A stretch of 64,000 bases of DNA, taken from assembly GCF_000422805.1 (NCBI RefSeq), contig NZ_KE383923.1:133296-197295 (forward strand), in the 5' to 3' direction. The notes under the pieces were generated by a model. The model worked only from the letters and a program-made list of their open reading frames with translations. It did no database searches and had not been told where the DNA came from. This stretch comes from Nocardioides halotolerans DSM 19273. GTDB taxonomy: Bacteria; Actinomycetota; Actinomycetes; Propionibacteriales; Nocardioidaceae. Numbering within the stretch: the first letter of the stretch is position 1; each line of letters opens with the position of its first letter. Below, in pieces: positions 53,860 through 62,305 of this stretch. The position numbers and the translations under genes were made by a program.

Positions 53860-55281
53860 TCACTCCTGCTCGGAAGGCTCCCCGTCCGCGGCCTCGTCGA
53901 CGGCGTCATCGGCGGCCTCGGCCGCACCGTCGGACCCGGACTCGTCCTCCGGCTCGCCGATGGTGCCGTCGGGGCGCAGGTTCTTCAGCTCGACGCGGTT
54001 GCCGGACCCGTCGGTGACCGTCGCCCCCTCGACCAGCTGGGCAAGGGCCTTGCCGCGCAGGATCTCCTGCACCAGCTCGGGGATGTGGTTGTGCTCGAAC
54101 ATGTGGTTGGCGAAGGCCTGCGGGTCCTCGCCGGACTGCTGGGCACGGCGGACCATGAGCTGGGTGAGCTCGTTCTGGTCGACGCCGATCGCCTCCTTCT
54201 TGGCGATGGCGTCGAGCACGAACTGCGCGGCGACGGCGTCGCGGACGCGGCGCTCGAGGTCGGCCTCGAACTCCTCCACGGTCTGGCCCTGCTCGTCGAG
54301 GTAGGCCTCCATGGTCATGCCGGCGTAGGCGATCTGCTGCTCGATGGACTGGCGCCGGGCGTTGAGCTCGTCGGTGACGATGCCCTCGGGGATCGGCACC
54401 TCCATCTTCTCCAGCAGCGCCTCGAGGACGGCGTCGCGCGCGGCGGCAGCCTGCTCGAGCCGCTTGCCGCGGCCGAGGCGCTCGCGCACGTCGTCGTTCA
54501 GCTCGGCGACGGTGTCGAACTCCGACGCCTCCTGCGCGAAGTCGTCGTCGAGCTCGGGGAGCTCCTGCTCCTGCACCTGCGAGACCTTGACGCGGACCTC
54601 GACCGACTGGCCCACCAGGTCGCCACCGACCAGCTCGGTCTCGAACGTCTTCTCGTCGCCGGCGGCCATCCCGGTCAGCGCCTCGTCGAGGCCGTCGATC
54701 ATGCCGCCGCGGCCGACCTGGTAGCTCATGCCGGTCAGCTCGGCGCCGTCGACGACCTCGCCGTCGCGGGTCGCGGTGAGGTCGATGACGACGAAGTCGC
54801 CGTCAGCGGCCGGGCGCTCGACGTCGGACAGGGTGGCGAAGCGCTCGCGCAGCGCCTGGACCTGCTCCTCGACGTCGGCGTCGGTGATCGTGATGTCGTC
54901 GACGGTCGCCTCGAGGGCGTCGTAGTCGGGCAGCGTGATCTCGGGCTTCACGTCCACCTCGGCGGTGAACTCCAGCCCCTCCTCGCCGTGCTTGGTGACC
55001 TCGATCTCCGGCTGCGCCAGGGGCTCGAGGGAGTTGCTCTGGAGCGCCTCCATGTACTTCTGCGGAAGGAGGTCGTTGATCGCCTGGTCGAGCACCGCCT
55101 CGCGACCGACCTGGCGGTCGATGACCGCCGGGGGCACCTTGCCGCGGCGGAAGCCGGGGACGTTGATCTGCTTGGCGATCTGCTTGTACGCCGCGTCGAG
55201 GCTCGGCTTGAGCTCCTCGAAGGGCACCTCGACGGTGAGCTTGGCCCGGGTCGGGCTCAAGGTCTCGACGGCGCTCTTCAA
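53860..55281 (-). CDS. tig: Trigger factor
   Basis: Trigger factor is a ribosome-bound chaperone and prolyl isomerase. The 473-residue protein has the ribosome-binding loop G-F-R-R-G-K-V-P-P, a PPIase domain (about 160-245), C-terminal chaperone arms and an acidic Ala/Asp/Glu-rich tail. The start is TTG at 55281: AGAAGGAG lies eight bases upstream and M-K-S-A-V-E-T-L is the family N-terminus. It heads the tig-clpP1-clpP2-clpX region. Just upstream a 12-bp unit (TGATGGTCCTGC) repeats twice at 55295-55318. Confidence 0.95.
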   Translation of the reverse strand: MKSAVETLSPTRAKLTVEVPFEELKPSLDAAYKQIAKQINVPGFRRGKVPPAVIDRQVGREAVLDQAINDLLPQKYMEALQSNSLEPLAQPEIEVTKHGEEGLEFTAEVDVKPEITLPDYDALEATVDDITITDADVEEQVQALRERFATLSDVERPAADGDFVVIDLTATRDGEVVDGAELTGMSYQVGRGGMIDGLDEALTGMAAGDEKTFETELVGGDLVGQSVEVRVKVSQVQEQELPELDDDFAQEASEFDTVAELNDDVRERLGRGKRLEQAAAARDAVLEALLEKMEVPIPEGIVTDELNARRQSIEQQIAYAGMTMEAYLDEQGQTVEEFEADLERRVRDAVAAQFVLDAIAKKEAIGVDQNELTQLMVRRAQQSGEDPQAFANHMFEHNHIPELVQEILRGKALAQLVEGATVTDGSGNRVELKNLRPDGTIGEPEDESGSDGAAEAADDAVDEAADGEPSEQE

Positions 55282-55361
55282 CTGCTTCTCCTTCTGATGG
55301 TCCTGCTGATGGTCCTGCTGGTGTCCTGCATGGTGGTCCTGGCTGATCTCGGCTGATCTGG

Positions 55362-55434
55362 TCGGGGCGACAGGACTCGAACCTGCGGTCTCCTGCTCCC
55401 AAAGCAGGCGCGCTAGCCACTACGCTACGCCCCG
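55362..55434 (-). tRNA. tRNA-Pro (UGG)
   Basis: A 73-nt cloverleaf on the minus strand: acceptor CGGGGCG paired with CGCCCCG, discriminator A, anticodon stem CCTGC/GCAGG with loop TTTGGGA (anticodon TGG) and T-loop GGTTCGAGTCC. CCA is not encoded. It is located 80 bases upstream of tig. Confidence 0.95.
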
Positions 55435-55482
55435 CCAAACAGGGTCCTCGGCCGGCGTTCGGCCGCCGGAGACCCGGCTTGG

Positions 55483-55553
55483 AGCGGATGACGGGAATCG
55501 AACCCGCGTAGCCAGTTTGGAAGACTGGGGCTCTACCATTGAGCTACATCCGC
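55483..55553 (-). tRNA. tRNA-Gly (UCC)
   Basis: A 71-nt cloverleaf on the minus strand: acceptor GCGGATG/CATCCGC, discriminator T, anticodon stem CCAGT/ACTGG with loop CTTCCAA (anticodon TCC) and T-loop GGTTCGATTCC. CCA is not encoded. It lies 48 bases upstream of tRNA-Pro and is probably cotranscribed with it. Confidence 0.95.
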
Positions 55554-55616
55554 GCGACCTCCACCGCCGCCCGGAGGGCGTGCGCGAAGGACCGTGGAAA
55601 TCTACCGTTCGGAGCC

Positions 55617-56726
55617 TCAGCTCCGCGAAACGACGACCATCGCGCGGTCGTCGTCGCGGGACCCCAGGGCCTCGACGAGCCGGCGGGCGGCACCCTCGAA
55701 GCTGCCGCGGAGCAGGTGCTCCGCCTCCCCCAGCATCCGGTCGATGCCGAGGTCGATGTCGCGGCGCGGCTCCTCGACCATGCCGTCGGTGTAGAGCAGC
55801 AGGGCGTCGTGGCGACCGAGCCGGCCGCGAGCGACCCGGAACTCGGCGTCCTGCATCAGGCCGAGGACCGGCCCCTCGCTCGCGAGCACGCTCCACCGCC
55901 CGGTGCCCGCCTGGCGCAGCGCCGCGGGCGGGTGGCCCGCCGAGCGGACCTCGTAGCTCCCGTCCGCGAGGTCGAGGGAGAGGTGGATGGCGGTGGCGAA
56001 CCCCTCGGACCAGTTCTGGCGGAGCAGGTAGTCGTTGGCCGCCGGCAGGAACCCCTCCGGGGGCAGCGCCCCGAGCAGCCCGCCGAACGCGCCGGAGAGG
56101 AGCAGCGCGCGGGTGCCGGCGTCCTCGCCCTTCCCCGAGACGTCGATCACGGCGAGCTCGAGGCGGGTCGGCGTCGCGAGGGTGGCCACCACGAAGTCGC
56201 CAGCGAACGCCGTGCCGCCGGCCGAGCGCAGGGCCGACTCCGCGTGCCAGCCGTCCGGCAGCTGGGGGATGCCGCCCTGCTGGAGGATCCGGTCGCGGAG
56301 GTCGACGAACATCGACTCGCCCATCGCCCCCGCGACACCGAGCCGCGAACGGCGCAGCGAGGCGGCCAGCACGATCAGGCACATCAGCACCTGGATGCCG
56401 CCCGAGGCGAAGGTCCGGCCGGTCGGGTTCACCTGCACCGACATGCAGACCACGAGGAGCGCGAAGATGTAGATGACGAACCAGGGCAGGTGCCGCGGGT
56501 TGAGCAGCAGGCTCGCGAGCAGCAGCGGCACCATCAGGCTCGTGAACGGGAAGCTGGTCGGCGCGAGGACGACCGCGGTCACGATCAGCAGCCCCATCGC
56601 GACCAGGACGGCGAGCACCTTGACGTCGAGGAAGGCGCCGCGCCGGGTGAACCGGCGCAGGGTGTGCCGGGCCGGAGCGACGTCGCCCGCGCGGGCGCGC
56701 GAGAGCTGGAGGTCGCCGCTGGTCAT
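55617..56726 (-). CDS. Membrane PP2C/SpoIIE-type serine phosphatase
   Basis: The 369-residue protein has about four membrane helices (about 35-135). A cytoplasmic SpoIIE/PPM phosphatase domain follows with G-D-F-V-V-A, D-V-S-G-K-G and a late L-L-L-Y-T-D-G-M, the metal-binding Asp motifs of this family. Such proteins often dephosphorylate anti-anti-sigma factors; no partner is encoded nearby. It lies downstream of nei2 on the same strand. Confidence 0.88.
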   Translation of the reverse strand: MTSGDLQLSRARAGDVAPARHTLRRFTRRGAFLDVKVLAVLVAMGLLIVTAVVLAPTSFPFTSLMVPLLLASLLLNPRHLPWFVIYIFALLVVCMSVQVNPTGRTFASGGIQVLMCLIVLAASLRRSRLGVAGAMGESMFVDLRDRILQQGGIPQLPDGWHAESALRSAGGTAFAGDFVVATLATPTRLELAVIDVSGKGEDAGTRALLLSGAFGGLLGALPPEGFLPAANDYLLRQNWSEGFATAIHLSLDLADGSYEVRSAGHPPAALRQAGTGRWSVLASEGPVLGLMQDAEFRVARGRLGRHDALLLYTDGMVEEPRRDIDLGIDRMLGEAEHLLRGSFEGAARRLVEALGSRDDDRAMVVVSRS

Positions 56727-56757
56727 CGCACCCCACTCTCGGGCATCGTCGAGGCCG

Positions 56758-57597
56758 TCACTGTAGGGCTCGCGACCTGAACCGGGGTTGGCATCTCGCG
56801 CACCAGTAGAGGTTGCGGCCGAGCAGCTCCCGGGTCCGCACCCTGGTGCCGCACACGCGGCACGGCTCCCCCGCCCGGCGGTAGACGTAGGAGGCCCGGT
56901 CGGAGCCGAGCCGCTCGCGCTCGGTGAGGTGCTCGGGGCGCACCGTGCGGATCACCCCGTCGCGCACGCCGTCCTGCATCAGCGCCACCAGGTCCTTCCA
57001 CATCGCCGTCCAGCGGCTCGGGCGGATGCTGGTGCCCGGTCGGAACGGGTCGACCCGGTGCCGGAACAACAGCTCGGCGCGGTAGACGTTGCCGATGCCG
57101 GCCACCACCGACTGGTCCATGAGCAGGCCGGCGATCGGCGCGCGGCTGCGACGGAGCCGGTGCCACGCGAGGTCGGGGTCCGCGTCGGGTCGGAGCGGGT
57201 CGGGCCCGAGACGGGCGATCAGCGCCTCGCGCTGCTCGGGCGTGTGGAGCTCGCAGGCGGTGGCGCCACGCAGGTCGGCGTACGACGCCGTGGCCGCGCC
57301 CGCGTCTGCGGTGACGAGCCGCAGCCGCACCTGCCCCACCGGCGCCGGGACCGCGTCGGCGTCGCGGGTCACGTCGAAGCGCCCGTAGAGCCCCAGGTGC
57401 ACGTGCACGAGGTCGTCGTGGGCGAAGTGGACCCAGAGGTGCTTGCCGCACGGCTCCGCACGCTCGACCACGCGACCGTCCAGCAACGTCGCCGACTCCG
57501 CGAACCTCCCCTGCGGACTGCTCACCCGCACGGGGTGTCCGGCGAAGGTCTCGTCGAGCGCGGTGGCGAGCCGGTGGAGGGTGTGTCCCTCAGGCAT
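56758..57597 (-). CDS. nei2: Fpg/Nei family DNA glycosylase (Nei2-like)
   Basis: This base-excision repair enzyme removes oxidised pyrimidines. The 279-residue protein has P2 and E3 of P-E-G-H-T (catalytic N-terminus after Met removal), a conserved K in C-G-K-H-L-W and the zinc finger C-R-V-C...C-A-R-C. P-E-G-H-T-L-H rather than P-E-L-P-E places it with actinobacterial Nei2. Its start overlaps the end of rpiB by eight bases. Confidence 0.93.
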   Translation of the reverse strand: MPEGHTLHRLATALDETFAGHPVRVSSPQGRFAESATLLDGRVVERAEPCGKHLWVHFAHDDLVHVHLGLYGRFDVTRDADAVPAPVGQVRLRLVTADAGAATASYADLRGATACELHTPEQREALIARLGPDPLRPDADPDLAWHRLRRSRAPIAGLLMDQSVVAGIGNVYRAELLFRHRVDPFRPGTSIRPSRWTAMWKDLVALMQDGVRDGVIRTVRPEHLTERERLGSDRASYVYRRAGEPCRVCGTRVRTRELLGRNLYWCARCQPRFRSRALQ

Positions 57598-58117
57598 CCG
57601 GCTCCTGCCCCGTCTGCTGCCCGCCGTGCTGGGCCGACTCCGGCAGCGGCGGCAGCTCGCGCGTGCGCTCGTAGCCCCAGATCTGGGCGATCCGGCGCGC
57701 GTGCCGCTCGTCGCCGCTGAACGGCGTGGTGAGGAAGACCTCGACGAACCGGGTCATGTCCTCGATCGGGTGCATCCGGCCGCCCACCGAGACGACCTGG
57801 GCGTCGTTGTGCTCGCGGGCCAGCCGCGCGGTCTCCTCCGACCAGGCGAGTGCGCAGCGGATGGCGGGGACCTTGTTGGCGGCCATCTGCTCGCCGTTGC
57901 CCGACCCGCCGATGACCACGCCCAGGCTGTCGAGGCCCTCCTTGCGGTCGAGGGCCACCCCCTCGGCGGCGCGCAGGCAGAAGACGGGGTAGTCGTCGAC
58001 GGCGTCGTAGACGAACGGCCCGTGGTCGACCGGCTCGTAGCCGTGGTCGGTCAGCCAGCCGGTCAGGTGTGCCTTGAGGTCGAGACCGGCGTGGTCCGAG
58101 CCCAGGTGGACGCGCAT
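57590..58117 (-). CDS. rpiB: Ribose-5-phosphate isomerase B
   Basis: RpiB interconverts ribose-5-phosphate and ribulose-5-phosphate. The 175-residue protein has S-D-H-A-G-L-D-L-K, G-G-S-G-N-G-E-Q and E-H-N-D-A-Q-V-V. The Glu in G-N-G-E-Q is characteristic of the mycobacterial type, which lacks the E. coli catalytic Cys. A Gly/Gln-rich C-terminal tail is present. It overlaps nei2. Confidence 0.94.
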   Translation of the reverse strand: MRVHLGSDHAGLDLKAHLTGWLTDHGYEPVDHGPFVYDAVDDYPVFCLRAAEGVALDRKEGLDSLGVVIGGSGNGEQMAANKVPAIRCALAWSEETARLAREHNDAQVVSVGGRMHPIEDMTRFVEVFLTTPFSGDERHARRIAQIWGYERTRELPPLPESAQHGGQQTGQEPDA

Positions 58118-58129
58118 GCGGTCATCTTG

Positions 58130-59011
58130 TCAGCGGCCCCTGAGGAACGCACAGGTGTGCCTGATCAGCTGCTCGGACGCCGGGAACGACGCGTCGCGCC
58201 AGAAGCCGTGGATCTGTCCGAGGTAGCGGGTGCAGGTGACCTCGCCGCCCGCCTCGGCGATGAGCACGGCGAGGTGCTCGGCCTCGTCGCGCAGCGGGTC
58301 GTGCTCGGCCGTGGTGACCAGCGTGGGCGGCAGGGTGCCGAGCCGGTCCGACCGCAGCGGCGCCAGGTCGGGATCGGTCAGGTCGGCCTCGTCGGCGGCG
58401 TACTGCTGCCAGTACCACTCCGCCTCGCGCGGGTCGAAGGCCGCGTCCGCCCCGAGCGCGTAGGACTCCCAACCCGCCTCCGGGTCGAGGAAGGGGTAGT
58501 GCAGCACCACGGCGCGGAAGCGTCCCGGGTTCCTCAGCGCCGCGACCAGCGCGAGGTTGCCGCCGGCGCTGTCGCCGTGGACGTACGTCGGTCCGCCGCC
58601 GGTGAGCGCGGCGCCCTCGCCCTCGAGCCAGGCCAGCACGGTGTCGACGTCGTCCGGCGCGGCCGGGAACCGGTGCTCGGGCGCCAGCCGGTAGTCGACG
58701 CTCAGCACCGCCGCGCCGAGTCGGTTGGCCAGCCGCCGGCACACCCGGTCGTGGACGTCGACGTCGTGGAAGACGAACCCTCCGCCGTGGAGGTGCACGA
58801 GCAGACCCGAGTCGGCGCCCGCGGGGCGGAACAGCCGGACGCGGACGCCGTCGGCGTCGAGGTCGCGGACCTCGGCGACCTCCTCGGGCGGCTCCGCCAG
58901 GGCGACCGCCCGGTTTGCGTCCCGTGCGGCCACGACGTCGTAGCCCTCGGTCCACACGCGGACGTCGGCGGCCGCCGCCTCGACGGCGGCCCTGGCCTCG
59001 GGGTAGAGCAT
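58130..59011 (-). CDS. Alpha/beta-hydrolase fold-3 esterase (HSL family)
   Basis: The 293-residue protein has the hormone-sensitive-lipase signature H-G-G-G-F for the oxyanion hole, Y-R-L-A-P-E-H, and the nucleophile elbow G-D-S-A-G-G. The catalytic Asp and His are near E-H-D-P-L-R-D-E and G-Q-I-H-G-F. It is likely a cytosolic carboxylesterase with unknown substrate. It lies 12 bases upstream of rpiB and is divergent from the YrdB-type gene. Confidence 0.92.
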   Translation of the reverse strand: MLYPEARAAVEAAAADVRVWTEGYDVVAARDANRAVALAEPPEEVAEVRDLDADGVRVRLFRPAGADSGLLVHLHGGGFVFHDVDVHDRVCRRLANRLGAAVLSVDYRLAPEHRFPAAPDDVDTVLAWLEGEGAALTGGGPTYVHGDSAGGNLALVAALRNPGRFRAVVLHYPFLDPEAGWESYALGADAAFDPREAEWYWQQYAADEADLTDPDLAPLRSDRLGTLPPTLVTTAEHDPLRDEAEHLAVLIAEAGGEVTCTRYLGQIHGFWRDASFPASEQLIRHTCAFLRGR

Positions 59012-59038
59012 GCACCGACCCTAGGACGCGCCTGGAGA

Positions 59039-59398
59039 ATGGCCGCCGTGGCTGCCTTCGGCTGGACCGTGCTCGCCCTCGTCTTCCTCGACGAGCTGCT
59101 CGCGATGGCCGGCCTGGGTGTCTACGGCTGGTCCGCCTCGCCGCGCTGGCTGCTGGTCTGGCTCCTACCCCTGCTGGGGATGCTCGTGTGGTTCCTGTTC
59201 GCGTCGCCGCGGGCGCGCTTCGGCTCCGCGGTCGTGCGGCCGGTGGTCAAGGTCGTCGTGTTCGGGGCCGCCTCGTGGGGCCTCTGGGTCGCCGGTCACC
59301 ACTCGCTGGCGGTCGCGCTGCTGGTGTTCTCCGTGGTCGTCAACGGGCTCGCGATGATCCCCGCCATCCGCGACCTGGCGGCCACCGCGACTCGGTAG
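59039..59398 (+). CDS. YrdB family (DUF2568) membrane protein
   Basis: The 119-residue protein has four hydrophobic helices (about 5-27, 37-55, 66-86 and 88-108) with F-G-W-T-V-L-A-L-V-F-L-D-E-L at the N-terminus, as in small YrdB-like proteins of unknown function. ATG 59039 is chosen; GTG 59048 is an alternative. It converges with the BTAD regulator gene. Confidence 0.72.
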   Translation: MAAVAAFGWTVLALVFLDELLAMAGLGVYGWSASPRWLLVWLLPLLGMLVWFLFASPRARFGSAVVRPVVKVVVFGAASWGLWVAGHHSLAVALLVFSVVVNGLAMIPAIRDLAATATR

Positions 59399-59424
59399 CC
59401 GGTCGCGCGTCGACGCCGATCGGC

Positions 59425-61236
59425 TCAGCTGCTCCCGGCCAGCATCGGCACCAGCACCGGGTTGTCGATCGCGCCGGCCAGCAGCACGGCTGCCTCGGCG
59501 TCGGCCGCGTGGCCGAGGCGAGCGCCGTGCAGCATGGCGCGCACGGTCAGCTCGCGCATCCCGGTGCGCGAGGCCCGCTCACGCATCTCCTCGACCCACG
59601 CCGCGGTCGAGGGGTGCCCGTGCCGGACCCCCATCCCGCACAGCGCGTCGAGGATGTGGACGTCGAGCCAGACGTAGGGGTCGGTGAGCCGGTTGGCGCG
59701 CGACCGGGCGTCGAGGAGCTGGTCGACGGCGCGGTCGGGCTCCCCGCGCGCCTCCGACAGCAGCGCCAGACCGCGGGCCGAGATGCCCTCCCAGCACGGG
59801 TCCCCGATCTGGCAGGCACGGGCGAAGGACTGCGCGAGGCACCCGGCCGCGCCGTCGATGTCACCCCGGGCGAGCAGCACGTCGCCGAGCAGCGCCTGGG
59901 GCCACGGCAGGAAGCTCAGCCAGTGCTCGTCGCCCGCGACGCCGATGGCGGCCGTCAGGTGCTCGACGGCGGCGTCCAGGTCTCCCCGCAGCAGGCCGAT
60001 CCGACCGAGCATGGACAGTCCGTAGGCCTCGCGGCGTGGCTCGCCCACCGCCCGGGAGGCGCGGATCGCCCCCTCGAGGAGGGTCGTCGCGCGGGGGTAG
60101 TCGGCCTGGTCGCTGGCGACCGACCCGAGGTAGGTCATCGCCTTGGCGCGCGTGGAGGGTGCGGCATCACCCGCCGTGAGCACCTGGTCCAGCAGCCGCT
60201 CGGCACGGTCGTAGCGCGCCCGCAGGAAGTCGACGTAGCCGAGCTCGGCACGCGCCCGTGCGACCGCGGCGAGGTCACCCATCGCGATGGCGATCCGCTC
60301 CGCCTCGGTGAGCCGTGCGAGCCCGGCCTCGTCGAGGCCGCCCCACGCGTGGATCAGCGCCTCGGCCAGCACCAGCCTCGTCTCGACCCGCGCACTGTCG
60401 ACCTCGGCCTGGTCGGCCATCCGCACGGCGGCCTCGAACGACGCCACCCCGGCCACCACCGCACCGGCGGAGACGGCCGCCGCTCCCCCCTCGGCGACCG
60501 CGTCGATGGCCGCGACGTCCACGACCTGCGCGGTCGCCGGCGGCTCCCGCAGCGCCAGGAGGACGGCGGCGCCCGGGGAGGTGCCGAGCTCGCGCTCGGC
60601 CGTCGTGGTCCAGGCTCGGAACTGGCGCTCGGCCGCGTCGGTGTCGCCGGCGAGCCGGTAGATGCGGATGAGCAGCGCCTGGTGGTTCTCGTCGAGCGGG
60701 CTCATCAGGGTCGCCCGCACGGCGAGGTCGCGCGCCCGGTCGATCTCACCGCGGGCCAGCAGCCCCAGCGCAGCCTCGTGGACGATCGACTCCGTCGCCG
60801 CGGAGAGGCGGCGGCGCTGGGAGAGCAGCCACGCCTCGAACGGCTCGGCGTGCGCGAGGCTCAGCCCGTCGAGCAGCTCGAGCCCGAGACCGGGGAGCTT
60901 GACGGCGTCGTTCCAGTGACCGTGGACGAGGACGTCGACGTCCACGCTGGTGCCGGGTGGCAGCTGCACCTGCACCGGGTCGCCGTCGAGCACGGCGGAC
61001 GGGCCGAGGCCACGGCGGACCTCGGCAAGGGACCACCGCAGCGCGCCCAGCGGGTCGTCGGCCTCGCTGAAGAGGAGCGAGGCGAGCGCGGACCGGGTGG
61101 GTGGCCGCTCGGAGAGCAGCAGCAGGGCGAGCAGGGCCCAGCTCTTGCGGCTGCGGAACCGGTAGCCGACGTCGCCGTCGATCTCGATCGAGGGACGTCC
61201 GAGCAGGTGGATCGAGAGCCCCGCCGACGCGTTCAC
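59425..61236 (-). CDS. BTAD/SARP-type transcriptional activator with TPR region
   Basis: The 603-residue protein begins with a winged-helix OmpR-like N-terminus (L-L-G-R-P-S-I-E and S-R-K-S-W-A-L-L-A-L-L-L). The bacterial transcriptional activation domain follows (about 95-240, with V-D-V-D-V and E-N-H-Q-A-L-L-I-R-I-Y). About 350 residues of TPR-like helices come last, with no NB-ARC ATPase. SARP-like proteins activate secondary-metabolite or stress genes. It is the third gene after a DUF4242 gene on the same strand. Confidence 0.85.
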   Translation of the reverse strand: MNASAGLSIHLLGRPSIEIDGDVGYRFRSRKSWALLALLLLSERPPTRSALASLLFSEADDPLGALRWSLAEVRRGLGPSAVLDGDPVQVQLPPGTSVDVDVLVHGHWNDAVKLPGLGLELLDGLSLAHAEPFEAWLLSQRRRLSAATESIVHEAALGLLARGEIDRARDLAVRATLMSPLDENHQALLIRIYRLAGDTDAAERQFRAWTTTAERELGTSPGAAVLLALREPPATAQVVDVAAIDAVAEGGAAAVSAGAVVAGVASFEAAVRMADQAEVDSARVETRLVLAEALIHAWGGLDEAGLARLTEAERIAIAMGDLAAVARARAELGYVDFLRARYDRAERLLDQVLTAGDAAPSTRAKAMTYLGSVASDQADYPRATTLLEGAIRASRAVGEPRREAYGLSMLGRIGLLRGDLDAAVEHLTAAIGVAGDEHWLSFLPWPQALLGDVLLARGDIDGAAGCLAQSFARACQIGDPCWEGISARGLALLSEARGEPDRAVDQLLDARSRANRLTDPYVWLDVHILDALCGMGVRHGHPSTAAWVEEMRERASRTGMRELTVRAMLHGARLGHAADAEAAVLLAGAIDNPVLVPMLAGSS

Positions 61237-61354
61237 GGCGTGCTCGTCCTCTCGTCCTCCACCAGGTCGTTCGCAAGATGCAGCGTCGCACAGAGGGCGG
61301 CCCTCCGGCCCGCGGCGCGATGCTCGCGCCACGGACCGGCGGGATGGCGGCGGG

Positions 61355-61888
61355 TCATGCCACCAGGTCGCCCCGGCTCGCCCCGCCGGGGTGGAGCCGG
61401 TCGCGCAGCCAGGCCTGGTCGTGCGGGGCGAGCTGCCCCATCGCGACACCATGCAGGACGCCGAACGCGCGCAGCCGCGCCACCTCGGCGCCGTCCCAGT
61501 CCACGAGCGCGGCCGCCGCCCCCGGAGCGGTCCAGCGCGTGGCCGACGCGAGCGCCTCGCACGCGGTCTGCTCGGCCTCAGTGCCGCGGGCGGCGATCCG
61601 CCCCGCGATCCGCTCCAGCAGCCCGCTCAGCTCGGCCGCCACATCCTCGGGCCGGCGGTCGGCGACGGCCGCGAGCGGCGTCCGCGCCTGCGCCCGCCAG
61701 GTCGCGAGCCGCTGCGCCCACCGAAGCCACACCGGCGTCGCCGGGCGCGAGGCCCGGTGCCTGGCACGGCGTTCGGCCTTCGCCTCGCGCCGCACGCGGT
61801 CGGCGAGGTGGCGCTCCGCCGCCGCCGCGAGCCGCGCCTGGTCGGTCGCCCGCACGACGTCCCGGTGTAGTGAGCTCATGCTGCTCAC
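61355..61888 (-). CDS. Hypothetical Arg/Ala-rich helical protein
   Basis: The 177-residue soluble protein has a basic N-terminal half (V-R-R-E-A-K-A-E-R-R-A-R-H-R-A) predicted helical, and a mixed C-terminal half ending in L-A-P-H-D-Q-A-W-L-R-D-R-L. I recognise no family. The GTG start at 61888 overlaps the DUF4242 stop (GTGA), so they are coupled; ATG 61879 is an alternative. Followed 118 bases later by the BTAD regulator. Confidence 0.65.
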   Translation of the reverse strand: MSSMSSLHRDVVRATDQARLAAAAERHLADRVRREAKAERRARHRASRPATPVWLRWAQRLATWRAQARTPLAAVADRRPEDVAAELSGLLERIAGRIAARGTEAEQTACEALASATRWTAPGAAAALVDWDGAEVARLRAFGVLHGVAMGQLAPHDQAWLRDRLHPGGASRGDLVA

Positions 61889-62136
61889 GTGCCTTCGATG
61901 ACGGCGTAGATCTCGTCGGCAACGAGACCGTGCGCCTCGCGGTGCACCGTCGTGGCGGTCTCGGCGTCCGGCGCGTCGACCAGGCAGAAGATCTTGCCCG
62001 CCGCCTCGTCCACCCAGTACCGCAGGTAGTTGACGCCGTACTTCCCCTGCGTCTCGACGTCGGCCTGGTGGGCCGCCGCGACGTCGGCGGCCGATACGCC
62101 GCCCTCGAGGGTGTGAGCGTCCATGAAGAGGGTCAT
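61885..62136 (-). CDS. DUF4242 (SCO4226-like nickel-binding) protein, paralogue 2
   Basis: This 83-residue protein has the same motifs as the paralogue at 45695-45946: T-L-F-M-D-A-H, E-T-Q-G-K-Y-G-V-N-Y, K-I-F-C-L-V and A-P-D-A-E-T-A-T-x-V-H-R-E-A-H-G. The ATG at 62136 follows GGAAGGA. It leads a three-gene unit with a helical protein and a BTAD regulator, and is divergent from a secreted protein gene. A signalling or metal-sensing role is possible. Confidence 0.85.
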   Translation of the reverse strand: MTLFMDAHTLEGGVSAADVAAAHQADVETQGKYGVNYLRYWVDEAAGKIFCLVDAPDAETATTVHREAHGLVADEIYAVIEGT

Positions 62137-62305
62137 CTCGGTTCCTTCCGTTCCTCGGCCCCGCCTTGTTGCCGGGCCGAGGAGCCCATGAGACGACGCG
62201 GCCGTGTGACGGCGGGTGTGACGACCGGACGAGTTTGCTGCCGCCCGCGGGACACGCTGCGGACGAGGCTGGCTCCGGCGCTCCCGAGAGGCGATGATCC
62301 GGGGC